NCBI GenBank assembly: GCA_050186825.1
Contig: JBFWYD010000040.1
Coordinates: 1 to 64,000, forward strand
DNA length: 64,000 nucleotides
Reading direction: 5' to 3'
Origin: NORP233 sp050186825
GTDB lineage: Bacteria; Planctomycetota; J058
Of this stretch, positions 19,276 through 27,040 are shown piece after piece; position 1 is the stretch's first letter; each line of letters opens with the position of its first letter. Both the position numbers and the translations under genes were made by a program. Under the pieces are notes generated by a model. That model ran no database searches and was not told where the DNA came from. It saw only the letters and a program-made list of their open reading frames with translations.

Positions 19276-20541
19276 GTGAGCGAGTACCAGAAGGCCAAGC
19301 AGATCGCGCGACAGATGCGCATGGGCAAGACCCAGGCGCGCGAGCTCGGCTTGAAGGCCTTCCGCGCCGAGATGGACGCCGGCCGCCCCGACATCGCGCT
19401 CAAGTGCGCCAAGGAGTTCCAGCTCCACGACGACCGGGTGACCGAGGCCGCCACGGGCCTGTTCCTCGAGCTGATCAAGCGGGCCCGCTTCGACAAGGCC
19501 CTCGAGGTGGCGCGCAGCTACAACCTTCAGCACGGCGGCGACCAGGCCCAGGCCGCCCTCGACGCCGCGAGCAAGGTCCGCTACGACGCGGGCGGCGAGC
19601 CGCTGGAGGAGATCCGCCGCCTGGCCCGCCGCGCGGGCAGCGCCCGGGTCGAGGCCAGCGAGGCCGACCAGGCCATCGAGCTGATCCGCGGCGCGCGCCA
19701 GGCGCGCGACAAGGACCCCAGGGTCCAGGGCCGCGCCGTGCTGCTCCCCGCCGCGGGCGAGGTGTGGCTGACCGGGGACCTGCACGGCAACGTGGAGAAC
19801 CTGCAGCGCTTCTCCCAGCTGGCCGACCTCGCCAACCACCCCGAGCGCTTCCTGGTCGTGCAGGAGATCGTGCACTCGCGCCTGATCACGGCCGACAACC
19901 GCGACCTGAGCTTCGTGGCCGTGATGGAGGCGATCCGGCTCCAGGCCCGCTTCCCCGGCCAGGTCTACTACCTGCTCGGCAACCACGACCTCGCGGTCCA
20001 CCTCGACCGCGAGCTGGTCAAGGGCGGGAAGTACCTCAACCGCTACCTGTTCCGCGGCATGGCCTACATGTATCGGGCGCGCTACGAGGAGGTGCTCTCC
20101 GAGTACCGCAAGTTCATCGCGGACATGCCCGCGGCGATCCTCGCGCCCAACGGCGTGTTCATGGCCCACAGCACGCCCAAGCGCGCCTACGTCCCGAGCC
20201 TCAGCCGCGACTACCTGATCGACGAGGCGGCCGCGAGCCCGCTCAAGAAGCTGCGCCCGATCAACGCCATGGTCAACGGGCGCGACTACGAGGAGGACAC
20301 GGCCAAGGCCTTCTCGGACCAGCTCGAGTGCGACGTGATGCTCTGCGGGCACACGCCCACCAACCGCGGCTGGAAGATCCCCAACCAGCGCCACCTGATC
20401 CTCGACAGCCAGCACGGCCAGGCGCACTACGTGCGCTTCGACCTCGGGCGCCGCTACGAGAGCGCCCAGGAGCTCGCCGAGGGCCTGGGCAAGCTCGACC
20501 CCGAGGCCACCGAGGAGCTGGCCTCCGAGGACCTGATGTAG
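19276..20541 (+). CDS. Calcineurin-like metallophosphoesterase
   Basis: 421 aa, cytoplasmic. Residues 1-155 are helical and look like a degenerate TPR-type region. The phosphoesterase core follows with GDLHGN near 171, GNHD near 235 and GHTPTN near 356, the metal-binding signatures of the family. The usual second motif GDxxDRG is not seen; ITADNR occupies the region, so the metal site may be altered or the Asp comes from elsewhere. Start is GTG. The gene runs exactly into the 3' end of the ParE-like gene on the other strand. Confidence 0.85.
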   Translation: MSEYQKAKQIARQMRMGKTQARELGLKAFRAEMDAGRPDIALKCAKEFQLHDDRVTEAATGLFLELIKRARFDKALEVARSYNLQHGGDQAQAALDAASKVRYDAGGEPLEEIRRLARRAGSARVEASEADQAIELIRGARQARDKDPRVQGRAVLLPAAGEVWLTGDLHGNVENLQRFSQLADLANHPERFLVVQEIVHSRLITADNRDLSFVAVMEAIRLQARFPGQVYYLLGNHDLAVHLDRELVKGGKYLNRYLFRGMAYMYRARYEEVLSEYRKFIADMPAAILAPNGVFMAHSTPKRAYVPSLSRDYLIDEAAASPLKKLRPINAMVNGRDYEEDTAKAFSDQLECDVMLCGHTPTNRGWKIPNQRHLILDSQHGQAHYVRFDLGRRYESAQELAEGLGKLDPEATEELASEDLM

Positions 20542-20877
20542 TCAGGGGCCCAGGCGTCCCGACCAGTAGCCCGGGCGACGGCGCAGGTGGGCCAGCGCGA
20601 CGACCCTCAACCTGTCGGGCAACTCCATGAAGACCAAGCGGTAGGGGAAGTCGATCACCCGCGCCGAGCGGACGGGAACCGCTGCTTGGGCCGCGACGGG
20701 TGAGCAACTCTCGGGGCTCTGTTCGATGCGCTCGAGCGCTTGCGTCACCCGTTCCAGGAACCGATCACCCAGCCCGGCTTGCTCTCCCTGACGGCGAGCA
20801 CGAGACCGGCACGCGCCCGAGCGGTTTCGGCACGGGCGGCGCCTCCTGAGCGAATTCACGAGCGGTTCGCGACCCAC
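20542..20877 (-). CDS. ParE/RelE-type toxin, apparently without antitoxin
   Basis: About 110 aa. The C-terminal 85 residues fit the ParE fold: a helix (GLGDRFLERVTQALERIEQSPE), VRSARVIDFPYRLVF, LRVVALAHLRRRPGYW. Such toxins poison gyrase or ribosome-bound mRNA in type II systems. The first 25 codons are Arg-rich and lack the usual A..WY element, so the start is uncertain and the N-terminus may be damaged. No antitoxin-like gene is visible immediately upstream on the same strand. It is best read as an orphan or decaying toxin. Confidence 0.6.
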   Translation of the reverse strand: MGREPLVNSLRRRRPCRNRSGACRSRARRQGEQAGLGDRFLERVTQALERIEQSPESCSPVAAQAAVPVRSARVIDFPYRLVFMELPDRLRVVALAHLRRRPGYWSGRLGP

Positions 20878-20945
20878 CCGAGCCGCTTCGGCCGGCCCAC
20901 GAGTTGCAAAGGACCCGGGCCGAAACCCTGGCAGGAGTCCTCGCC

Positions 20946-21152
20946 ATGAAACGCCCTCACAAGCGGCGCGTCGCCGTCTTCGCCGTCCTGGTCCTCTGCT
21001 TCTGGGTCCAGCAGCACCGCCGTCAGCAGGCCGCGGCCGCCCGAGCCCGCCCGATCTCCTCGACGGCGGCCCGGATCAGCCTCGCGCCCTCGCCCGCCTC
21101 GAGCACGCCGGCCAGGATCTCCACCTCGTCTCCGCCGGGCCAGGGGCGCTGA
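20946..21152 (+). CDS. Possible small membrane protein
   Basis: 68 codons from an ATG with AGGAG 8 nt upstream. The N-terminus is basic (MKRPHKRR), then hydrophobic (VAVFAVLVLCFW), then Gln/Arg and a Ser/Pro/Ala-rich tail. This fits a single-pass or signal-anchored peptide. The opposite strand over 21023-21240 also has a frame with coding-like third positions, so strand assignment is not secure. It precedes the large surface protein. Confidence 0.3.
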   Translation: MKRPHKRRVAVFAVLVLCFWVQQHRRQQAAAARARPISSTAARISLAPSPASSTPARISTSSPPGQGR

Positions 21153-21227
21153 GTGACGGAGCCCCAGGCGGGCTCTCGCGCGCGGCGCCTTGCCAGGGGC
21201 TCGCCGGGAAAGTAAGCCTTCTGGCTG

Positions 21228-24200
21228 ATGAGGCGAGGCGTGACACATCTGGGACCCCCCCTGCGCGCGGCCCTGGCCTGCCTGGCCGCCGCCGTCTTGG
21301 GCCTGTCCCCGGGCCCGGGGGCGGCGCCGACCGCGCGGATGGCTCCCGGCCCGGTCGCGTTGCGCGGCGGTCGGCTGAGCATCGCGCTGCCCCGCGCGAT
21401 CGCCCGCTGCGCCCTGACCGCCACGACCGAGGGCCTCACCCTCTCCTGGGTCGGCGGAGAGCACCGGCTCAGCGGCCGTGAGGTGGCGCGACTGCGGGAG
21501 GTTCGCTCCACGACGGGACTTCGCCTGAGCGGCGCGCTCTCGGTTCGCGGGCGGCTGACCCTGAGCGCCCCACGGATCGAGGTGGCGGGTCGCCTCAGCG
21601 CGGCCTCCCTGCGCCTGGACGCCCAGAGCTGGCTGGAGGTCGCGGCGAGCGGGTCGCTGGCGGCGCCGGCTGGAGCGATCGAGCTCGCGGCGGACGTGCT
21701 GTCGCTGGTGGGTCCGGTGGAGGCCCGGGGAGGGCGCGTTCGCGCGCGCGCCCTCAACCTGCTCCAGGCCGCGTCGATCTCGGTGGACGCCCAGCGGCAG
21801 GGGGCCGCGGGCAGCGTGGACCTGCGCTGCGAGCGCTACGTGGGCACGACCGGCGGGGCGATCACGGCTCGAGCGCCGGGCGGGCGCGGCGGGACGATCC
21901 GCCTCGAGGCGCGCGCGCGGGTCTTCTCCAGCGGGCGCCTCGAGGCCACGGGCGTCGAGGGCGGGCGGATCTGCGTGCGCGGCCGCGACATCCGGCTCGT
22001 GGCCGCGACCCTGGACGCGGGCGGCCGGCGCGCCGGGGGCCAGGTGCTGGTCGGGCCTCAGGGCGACGACGCACGGCCCGCGGGCCACGCCCGCTGGTAT
22101 GCGGAGTCCCTGCTCGCGAGCGCAGGCACGCACTTACGGGCCGCGGGCCAGGAAGCCGGCGGCCGGGTCGTGGTCGGGGCGGCGCGCTCGGCGAGCTTCC
22201 GCGGCGAGGTGGACGTGCGCGGCGTGGCGGGGCAGGGCGGGGAGGCCGAGGTCTCGTGCGGCGGCCAGCTCGAGTGCGCCGGGCGCGTGCGGGCCTCCGG
22301 GGCGAGCCGACCAGGCCGCGTGCTGATCGACCCACAGGACCTGGTGCTGGACGACACCCTGGGGGTCCTGGCCAGCTACGAGCTGATCGACCCGAACCCG
22401 AACGGCATCAACTTCGGCGACCACCTCTCGCCCCTGCCCGGGGGCGGCGTGGTGGTGACGGACTCGAGGGATGACTTCGGGGGGACGAACGCCGGGGCCG
22501 CCTATCTCTACGACGCCCAGACGGGCGCCCTGCGCGCCAGCCTGATCGGCGGCGCTGGCGGCTCGGTCGGCCTCGACGGCGCGGTGGTCCTGACCAACGG
22601 GAACTACGTCGTGGTCTCCAGCCGGTTCTTCGTCCCCGGCGGGGCGTTCCAGGCGGGGGCCGTCACCTGGGGCAGCGGGGCGGCGGGGGTCAGCGGCAGC
22701 GTGTCCGCGGCCAATAGCCTCGTGGGCACGAGCAACGACGACCTCGTCGGCCGCGACGGCGTGACCACCCTCCAGAACGGCAACTACGTGGTGCGCTCCT
22801 ACGCCTGGAACAACGGCGCCGCCACGCAGGCGGGGGCCGTGACCTGGGGGGACGGCTCGGTCGGCGCGGTCGGCCCCGTGTCGCCTGCGAACAGCCTGGT
22901 GGGCACGACGACGAACGACCAGGTCGGCCTCGGGGGGATCGTCACCCTGAGCGGCGGGAACTACGTGGTCCTCTCCAACGCCTGGGACGACCTCAGCACC
23001 GCCGACGTGGGCGCCGCGACCTGGGGTGACGGGGCGACCGGGACGCGAGGGGTCGTCTCCTCCGCGAACAGCCTCGTAGGCTCGCGCGCCTTCGACCTGG
23101 CCTTCGTGCAGGTCGTCCCCCTGACGAACGGCAACTACGTCGTCGTCAGCAAGAGCTGGGATCAGGGCGCGACGGCGAACGTCGGCGCGGTGACCTGGGG
23201 GAGCGGCGCGGGCGGCGTCAGCGGCGCGATCTCGCCGGCCAACAGCCTCGTGGGGAGCACCGGCGAGGATCAGGTCGGCGGCGGTGGGGTGCTGGCGCTC
23301 AGCAACGGGAACTACGTGGTCAGCTCGCCCTCCTGGGACGGCGGCGGCCTCCCCGACGTGGGCGCCGCGACGTGGGGGAGAGGAGCCGCCGGAGTCAACG
23401 GCGCCGTCTCCTCGACCAACAGCCTCGTCGGGGGCCGGCCGAGCGATCAGGTCGGCAGCGCGGGCGTCGTCGCCGTCGGCAGCGGGAACTACGTGGTGTG
23501 CTCGCCCCAGTGGAGCAGCGCGGCCCACGCGAGCGTCGGCGCCGCGACCTGGGGCGACGGGAGCACGGGCATCTCCGGGCTGATCGACGCCACGAACAGC
23601 CTGGTGGGGGAGAACGACCTCGACCGGGTCGGCGCGAGCGTGAGTGTGCTGTCCAACCGTCACTACGTGGTGTGCTCGCCGAGCTGGAGTGCGAGCCTGG
23701 GGGCCGTGACCTGGGGCGACGGCAACGCAGGGCGCCGCGGGCAGCCCTCGGCCGCCAACAGCCTCGTGGGTGCCTCGAGCGGGGATCGGATCGGGGCGTG
23801 CACTCCCCTGACCAACGGGAACTACGTGGTGTCTTCCCCGTCCTGGAGCGACGGCGTCTCGGGCTTCGTCGGGATCGCGAGGTGGTGTCAGGGCCAAGGC
23901 CCGACCACGGGGACGATCTCCGCCGGGACCAGCCTCGTCGGCAGCGCCGCGCTCGACCGCGTCGGCGCCGGCGTCACGGCCCTGACGAACGGGAGCTACG
24001 TCGTGCGCTCGTCGGGCTGGAACGGCGGTCGGGGCGCGGCCACGTGGGGCGATGGGTCCGCGGGGACGGTGGGGGTGGTCTCGCAGGCCAACAGCCTGGT
24101 CGGCGCCACGGCGGCCGACGGCGTGAGCAGCGGGGGCGTGGCCGCCCTGGCCAGCGGGAGCTACGTCGTCCGCTCGCCGCAGTGGGACAACGGCGCCGCG

Positions 24201-25703
24201 AACGACGCCGGCGCCGTCACCTGGGGCGACGGCGCCGGCGGGGTGAGCGGGGTCGTCTCGCCGGCGAACAGCCTGGTCGGCACCAGCGCCGCGGACGGAG
24301 TGGGGGGTGACCTCGTCCTCCTGAAGAACGGCAACTACGTCGTGCGCGCTCCAGGCTGGGACGACGGCGCGACCACCGGCGCTGGGGCGGTCACCTGGGG
24401 CAGCGGGACCCTGGGCGTGCGGGGTGCGGTGTCCGCGGCGAACAGCCTCGTCGGGTCCAGCGCCGGCGAGGGTCTGGGGCAGGTCACGGCGCTCACCGAC
24501 GGCAACTACGCGGTCTACAGGAGCTCGGGGACCCTGGCCCTCTGTCTGGGCGACGGGCGGCACGGCACGCGCGGACGGATCGACGCCACGAACAGCGTGC
24601 TCGCCACCGGCGGCAGCTCGGCGCTGATCGAGTCGCTGGGGAGCGGCGTGGTCGTCGCCTTCGACGAGGGCCGGGTCCACGTGGGCTACCCGCTGGAGGG
24701 CACTACCTTCGCGCGCGCGACCGGGCGCACGATCACCGCCAGGACGGCCTGGGTCGCCCAGCTCCTGAGCGACGGGGTGGACGTCGCGCTCCAGGCCAGC
24801 CAGGACCTCGTGATCCGCTCGCCGCTCACGGTGGACAACCCCGCGGGCAAGGGCGGGAGGTTGACCCTGATCGCGGGCCGGAGCGTGCTCCTCCAGGCGA
24901 ACCTCACGACCGACGACGGCGACCTGGTGGTGATCGCGAACGCGACCCAGGCGGACGGAGTGGTCGACGCCGACCGCGGCGCGGGCGACGCCTCGGTCCA
25001 GAACACGGCCGTGGTCAGCGCGGGGACGGGGAGCGTGCGCTTCGAGGCCCGGAACGGCGCGGGGCTCACCAACCGCTCGCGTGCCGACTACGGACAGGGC
25101 ACGATCGCAGCGGGCGCCACCACGATCGTGCCCTTCGCCGAGTCCCTGACCCCCGGGGCCGCGACGCCCAGCGACGCGGTCACCGTCCGAGGTGGTGGCT
25201 TGAACGGGGCCTCCGTGACGGTCGGCGGGGTGGTCGCGACCGTGACCAGCTCCACGAGCAGCGCCCTGGTGTTCCACGTCGCGAGCACGACCCCCAACGG
25301 CGCCCAGCCGGTGCTCCTCACCACGTCCTCCGGTGTCGCCGCGGCGGGCACCCTGTCCGTGTCGGGAGCGGGCGCCGGCGGCAGCAGCGGCGGCGGAGGT
25401 GGCTCGAGCGGCGGCGGCTCGCCTGCGCCGCCACCTCCTCCACCTCCCTCGAGCAGCGGAGGCTCGGGCGGGTCGAGCGGGCCTGTCCTCTCGGGCGGCG
25501 GCGGCGGTGGCGGCGGTGGTGGCGGCGGGTGCGCGCTGGCGCCTCGGGGGCCGGACGCGTGCGGCGCGCCGCTGGCGGTCGTCGCCCTGGCGCTCGTGCT
25601 GCTGCGCGCGCTCACCCCTCAGCGAGCGGGCGGCGGGAGCTCGACCCAGAACCAGCCGCGCAGGTCGCCCGGCTGGAAGCCCGTGGCCTGGTCCTGGGGG
25701 TAG
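21228..25703 (+). CDS. Giant exported surface protein with beta-helix, DUF5650-like repeats and IPT-like domain
   Basis: 1491 aa. The signal peptide is followed by a beta-helix like those of filamentous haemagglutinins (to about 370, ending VLIDPQDLVLDD). Residues about 440-1130 hold 11 clear copies plus degenerate ones of a unit of about 50 residues with ANSLVG, GNYVV and GAVTWGDG, as in DUF5650. A second haemagglutinin-like stretch (1150-1300), an IPT/TIG-like Ig domain (about 1305-1380) and Gly/Ser/Pro linkers follow. The C-terminus is a Gly run, GCALAPRG, a hydrophobic helix and a basic tail: a sorting signal. Likely an adhesin or matrix protein. The last 85 nt overlap the convergent gene. 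Confidence 0.85.
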   Translation: MRRGVTHLGPPLRAALACLAAAVLGLSPGPGAAPTARMAPGPVALRGGRLSIALPRAIARCALTATTEGLTLSWVGGEHRLSGREVARLREVRSTTGLRLSGALSVRGRLTLSAPRIEVAGRLSAASLRLDAQSWLEVAASGSLAAPAGAIELAADVLSLVGPVEARGGRVRARALNLLQAASISVDAQRQGAAGSVDLRCERYVGTTGGAITARAPGGRGGTIRLEARARVFSSGRLEATGVEGGRICVRGRDIRLVAATLDAGGRRAGGQVLVGPQGDDARPAGHARWYAESLLASAGTHLRAAGQEAGGRVVVGAARSASFRGEVDVRGVAGQGGEAEVSCGGQLECAGRVRASGASRPGRVLIDPQDLVLDDTLGVLASYELIDPNPNGINFGDHLSPLPGGGVVVTDSRDDFGGTNAGAAYLYDAQTGALRASLIGGAGGSVGLDGAVVLTNGNYVVVSSRFFVPGGAFQAGAVTWGSGAAGVSGSVSAANSLVGTSNDDLVGRDGVTTLQNGNYVVRSYAWNNGAATQAGAVTWGDGSVGAVGPVSPANSLVGTTTNDQVGLGGIVTLSGGNYVVLSNAWDDLSTADVGAATWGDGATGTRGVVSSANSLVGSRAFDLAFVQVVPLTNGNYVVVSKSWDQGATANVGAVTWGSGAGGVSGAISPANSLVGSTGEDQVGGGGVLALSNGNYVVSSPSWDGGGLPDVGAATWGRGAAGVNGAVSSTNSLVGGRPSDQVGSAGVVAVGSGNYVVCSPQWSSAAHASVGAATWGDGSTGISGLIDATNSLVGENDLDRVGASVSVLSNRHYVVCSPSWSASLGAVTWGDGNAGRRGQPSAANSLVGASSGDRIGACTPLTNGNYVVSSPSWSDGVSGFVGIARWCQGQGPTTGTISAGTSLVGSAALDRVGAGVTALTNGSYVVRSSGWNGGRGAATWGDGSAGTVGVVSQANSLVGATAADGVSSGGVAALASGSYVVRSPQWDNGAANDAGAVTWGDGAGGVSGVVSPANSLVGTSAADGVGGDLVLLKNGNYVVRAPGWDDGATTGAGAVTWGSGTLGVRGAVSAANSLVGSSAGEGLGQVTALTDGNYAVYRSSGTLALCLGDGRHGTRGRIDATNSVLATGGSSALIESLGSGVVVAFDEGRVHVGYPLEGTTFARATGRTITARTAWVAQLLSDGVDVALQASQDLVIRSPLTVDNPAGKGGRLTLIAGRSVLLQANLTTDDGDLVVIANATQADGVVDADRGAGDASVQNTAVVSAGTGSVRFEARNGAGLTNRSRADYGQGTIAAGATTIVPFAESLTPGAATPSDAVTVRGGGLNGASVTVGGVVATVTSSTSSALVFHVASTTPNGAQPVLLTTSSGVAAAGTLSVSGAGAGGSSGGGGGSSGGGSPAPPPPPPPSSSGGSGGSSGPVLSGGGGGGGGGGGGCALAPRGPDACGAPLAVVALALVLLRALTPQRAGGGSSTQNQPRRSPGWKPVAWSWG

Positions 25704-27040
25704 CGCTCGGCGAGGACCTGCTTCACGTCGTCGCCGAGCTGGTCCGCCGGGCCGTGGCAGACCACGCACAGCGGCTGGAGCTTGATCGGGAGGAGGGCGC
25801 GCAGGCGACCGTCGGGCTGCTCCTGGAAGCGCGGCTCCGCGACCTTGGCGGTGACCCACTCGCGCGCCCACTCCGGCGGCGCGTTCTTGGGGTTGCGCAG
25901 GCGGAAGGAGGTCCGGCCGATCGCGACGCCCTGCTCCTTGGCCACCGCGGCCGTGAGCTCCTGAGCCTCGGCGCTGCAGGCCCTGATCCCCCCCGCGGTC
26001 CCCTCGCTCGTGAGCGCCTGCTGGAGGCGCGCCATCAGGCGCTTGCCCAAGGCCTCGGCGGCCGCCTTGGCGAGCGGTGCCCGCGCCGGCGCTCCGCCGC
26101 TCGGCGGCGCAGCAGGCGCGCTGGGGGCCGCGGGCGGGGGCGGTGTGGGCGGAGCGGAGGGGCGCGGGCAGCCGGTGAGCGTCAGCGCGCAGGCGAGCGC
26201 GAGGAGCGCCGCGCCCAGCGGGGGCGGGGCAGGAGCGGCCGAGTCGTGCTGCATGAGGGGCTCCGGTGCGGCCTCGAGCGGGCGGCTCAGCCGCCAGGCC
26301 CAGGCCAGGCCCAGCGCGAGGGGGGGCCAGGTGAGGAAGAAGGCGAGCTCCGGGGTGACGAGCGCGGGGCCGCTCGCGCCAAGGCGCTTCACGACCGGGT
26401 CGAGCAGCTCCTCGCCGATCCCGCCCTTCCCGCCGGTCGCGAGCAGCAGGGTCAGGGGCACGAGCAGGAGCGGCAGGCTCGCCGCGGCCAGGGCGGGGAG
26501 CAGCTCGTCGTGCGCGCGGTCCGTGCGGCGTGGGCGATGCACGCACGTGCCGCGCAGGCACCACGCGAGCAGCAGGACCGCGCACACCAGGGTCGTGGGG
26601 AGCAGGGCCAGTACGCGCCCCAGGCGCTGGTCTGCGGCGGGGACCTCGCGGTCGTCGCCCAGGCCGTCCTCGTCCACGCCGTTGGGCCCGCGCGAGTAGA
26701 CCCGCGCCGGGATCCCGAGGGCGGTGAAGCCGCGCACGATCAGGGGTCGGCCCCAGGGGTCCGGCGTGACGGTCTCGGCGGGCCAGGCCCCCAGCGGGGT
26801 CGTGCCAGGAATGGCGGGGCTGCGCAGGTAGCCGCCCGCCGCCAGGGCCAGCGCCCAGCGCTCCCCGCAGGCCCGGACCAACGGCCCGGAGAGCAGCGCC
26901 AGGAGCAGCGTCACGGCGCACAGCGCCCAGCCGAGGCGCTCGTGGCGCGCGGGGCCGGGCGGGAGCCAGGCCGGCAACCGGGCTCCGTCGGGCTGCGCCT
27001 CGGGCGCTGCGGGCGCAGCGCTCGCCGCGGCGTCGCTCAC
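25619..27040 (-). CDS. Membrane protein with GspG-like segment and Tll0287-like haem domain
   Basis: 473 aa in one open frame. A first helix near 36-52 leads to a stretch like the pseudopilin GspG C-terminus (PDPWGRPLIVRG...YSRGPNGVDEDGLGDD), then helices near 143-163 and 184-202 and a segment near 231-250. At 263 a new Met begins with a typical lipoprotein signal (LALACALTLTGC) and a Pro/Ala spacer. The last 150 residues are Tll0287-like (DUF3365) with the c-type haem motif CVVCH, probably a periplasmic redox or sensing module. An SD-like GGAG precedes Met263 (26254), so a shorter 211-aa lipoprotein may also be made. The start overlaps the kinase stop (ATGA). Confidence 0.75.
   Translation of the reverse strand: MSDAAASAAPAAPEAQPDGARLPAWLPPGPARHERLGWALCAVTLLLALLSGPLVRACGERWALALAAGGYLRSPAIPGTTPLGAWPAETVTPDPWGRPLIVRGFTALGIPARVYSRGPNGVDEDGLGDDREVPAADQRLGRVLALLPTTLVCAVLLLAWCLRGTCVHRPRRTDRAHDELLPALAAASLPLLLVPLTLLLATGGKGGIGEELLDPVVKRLGASGPALVTPELAFFLTWPPLALGLAWAWRLSRPLEAAPEPLMQHDSAAPAPPPLGAALLALACALTLTGCPRPSAPPTPPPPAAPSAPAAPPSGGAPARAPLAKAAAEALGKRLMARLQQALTSEGTAGGIRACSAEAQELTAAVAKEQGVAIGRTSFRLRNPKNAPPEWAREWVTAKVAEPRFQEQPDGRLRALLPIKLQPLCVVCHGPADQLGDDVKQVLAERYPQDQATGFQPGDLRGWFWVELPPPAR

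Noticed and set aside
21023..21240. Minus-strand coding frame ending in a helix-like peptide (GDEVEILAGVLEAGEGARLI)
   Set aside because: Third-position composition is coding-like, but there is no start with a signal, no recognisable family, and it runs into the antisense of the surface-protein signal peptide. It is kept only as a caveat on the small plus-strand ORF.
22134..26921. A 1595-codon minus-strand open frame across the surface-protein gene
   Set aside because: The sense strand encodes regular DUF5650-like repeats. The antisense translation mirrors that periodicity and has no domain.
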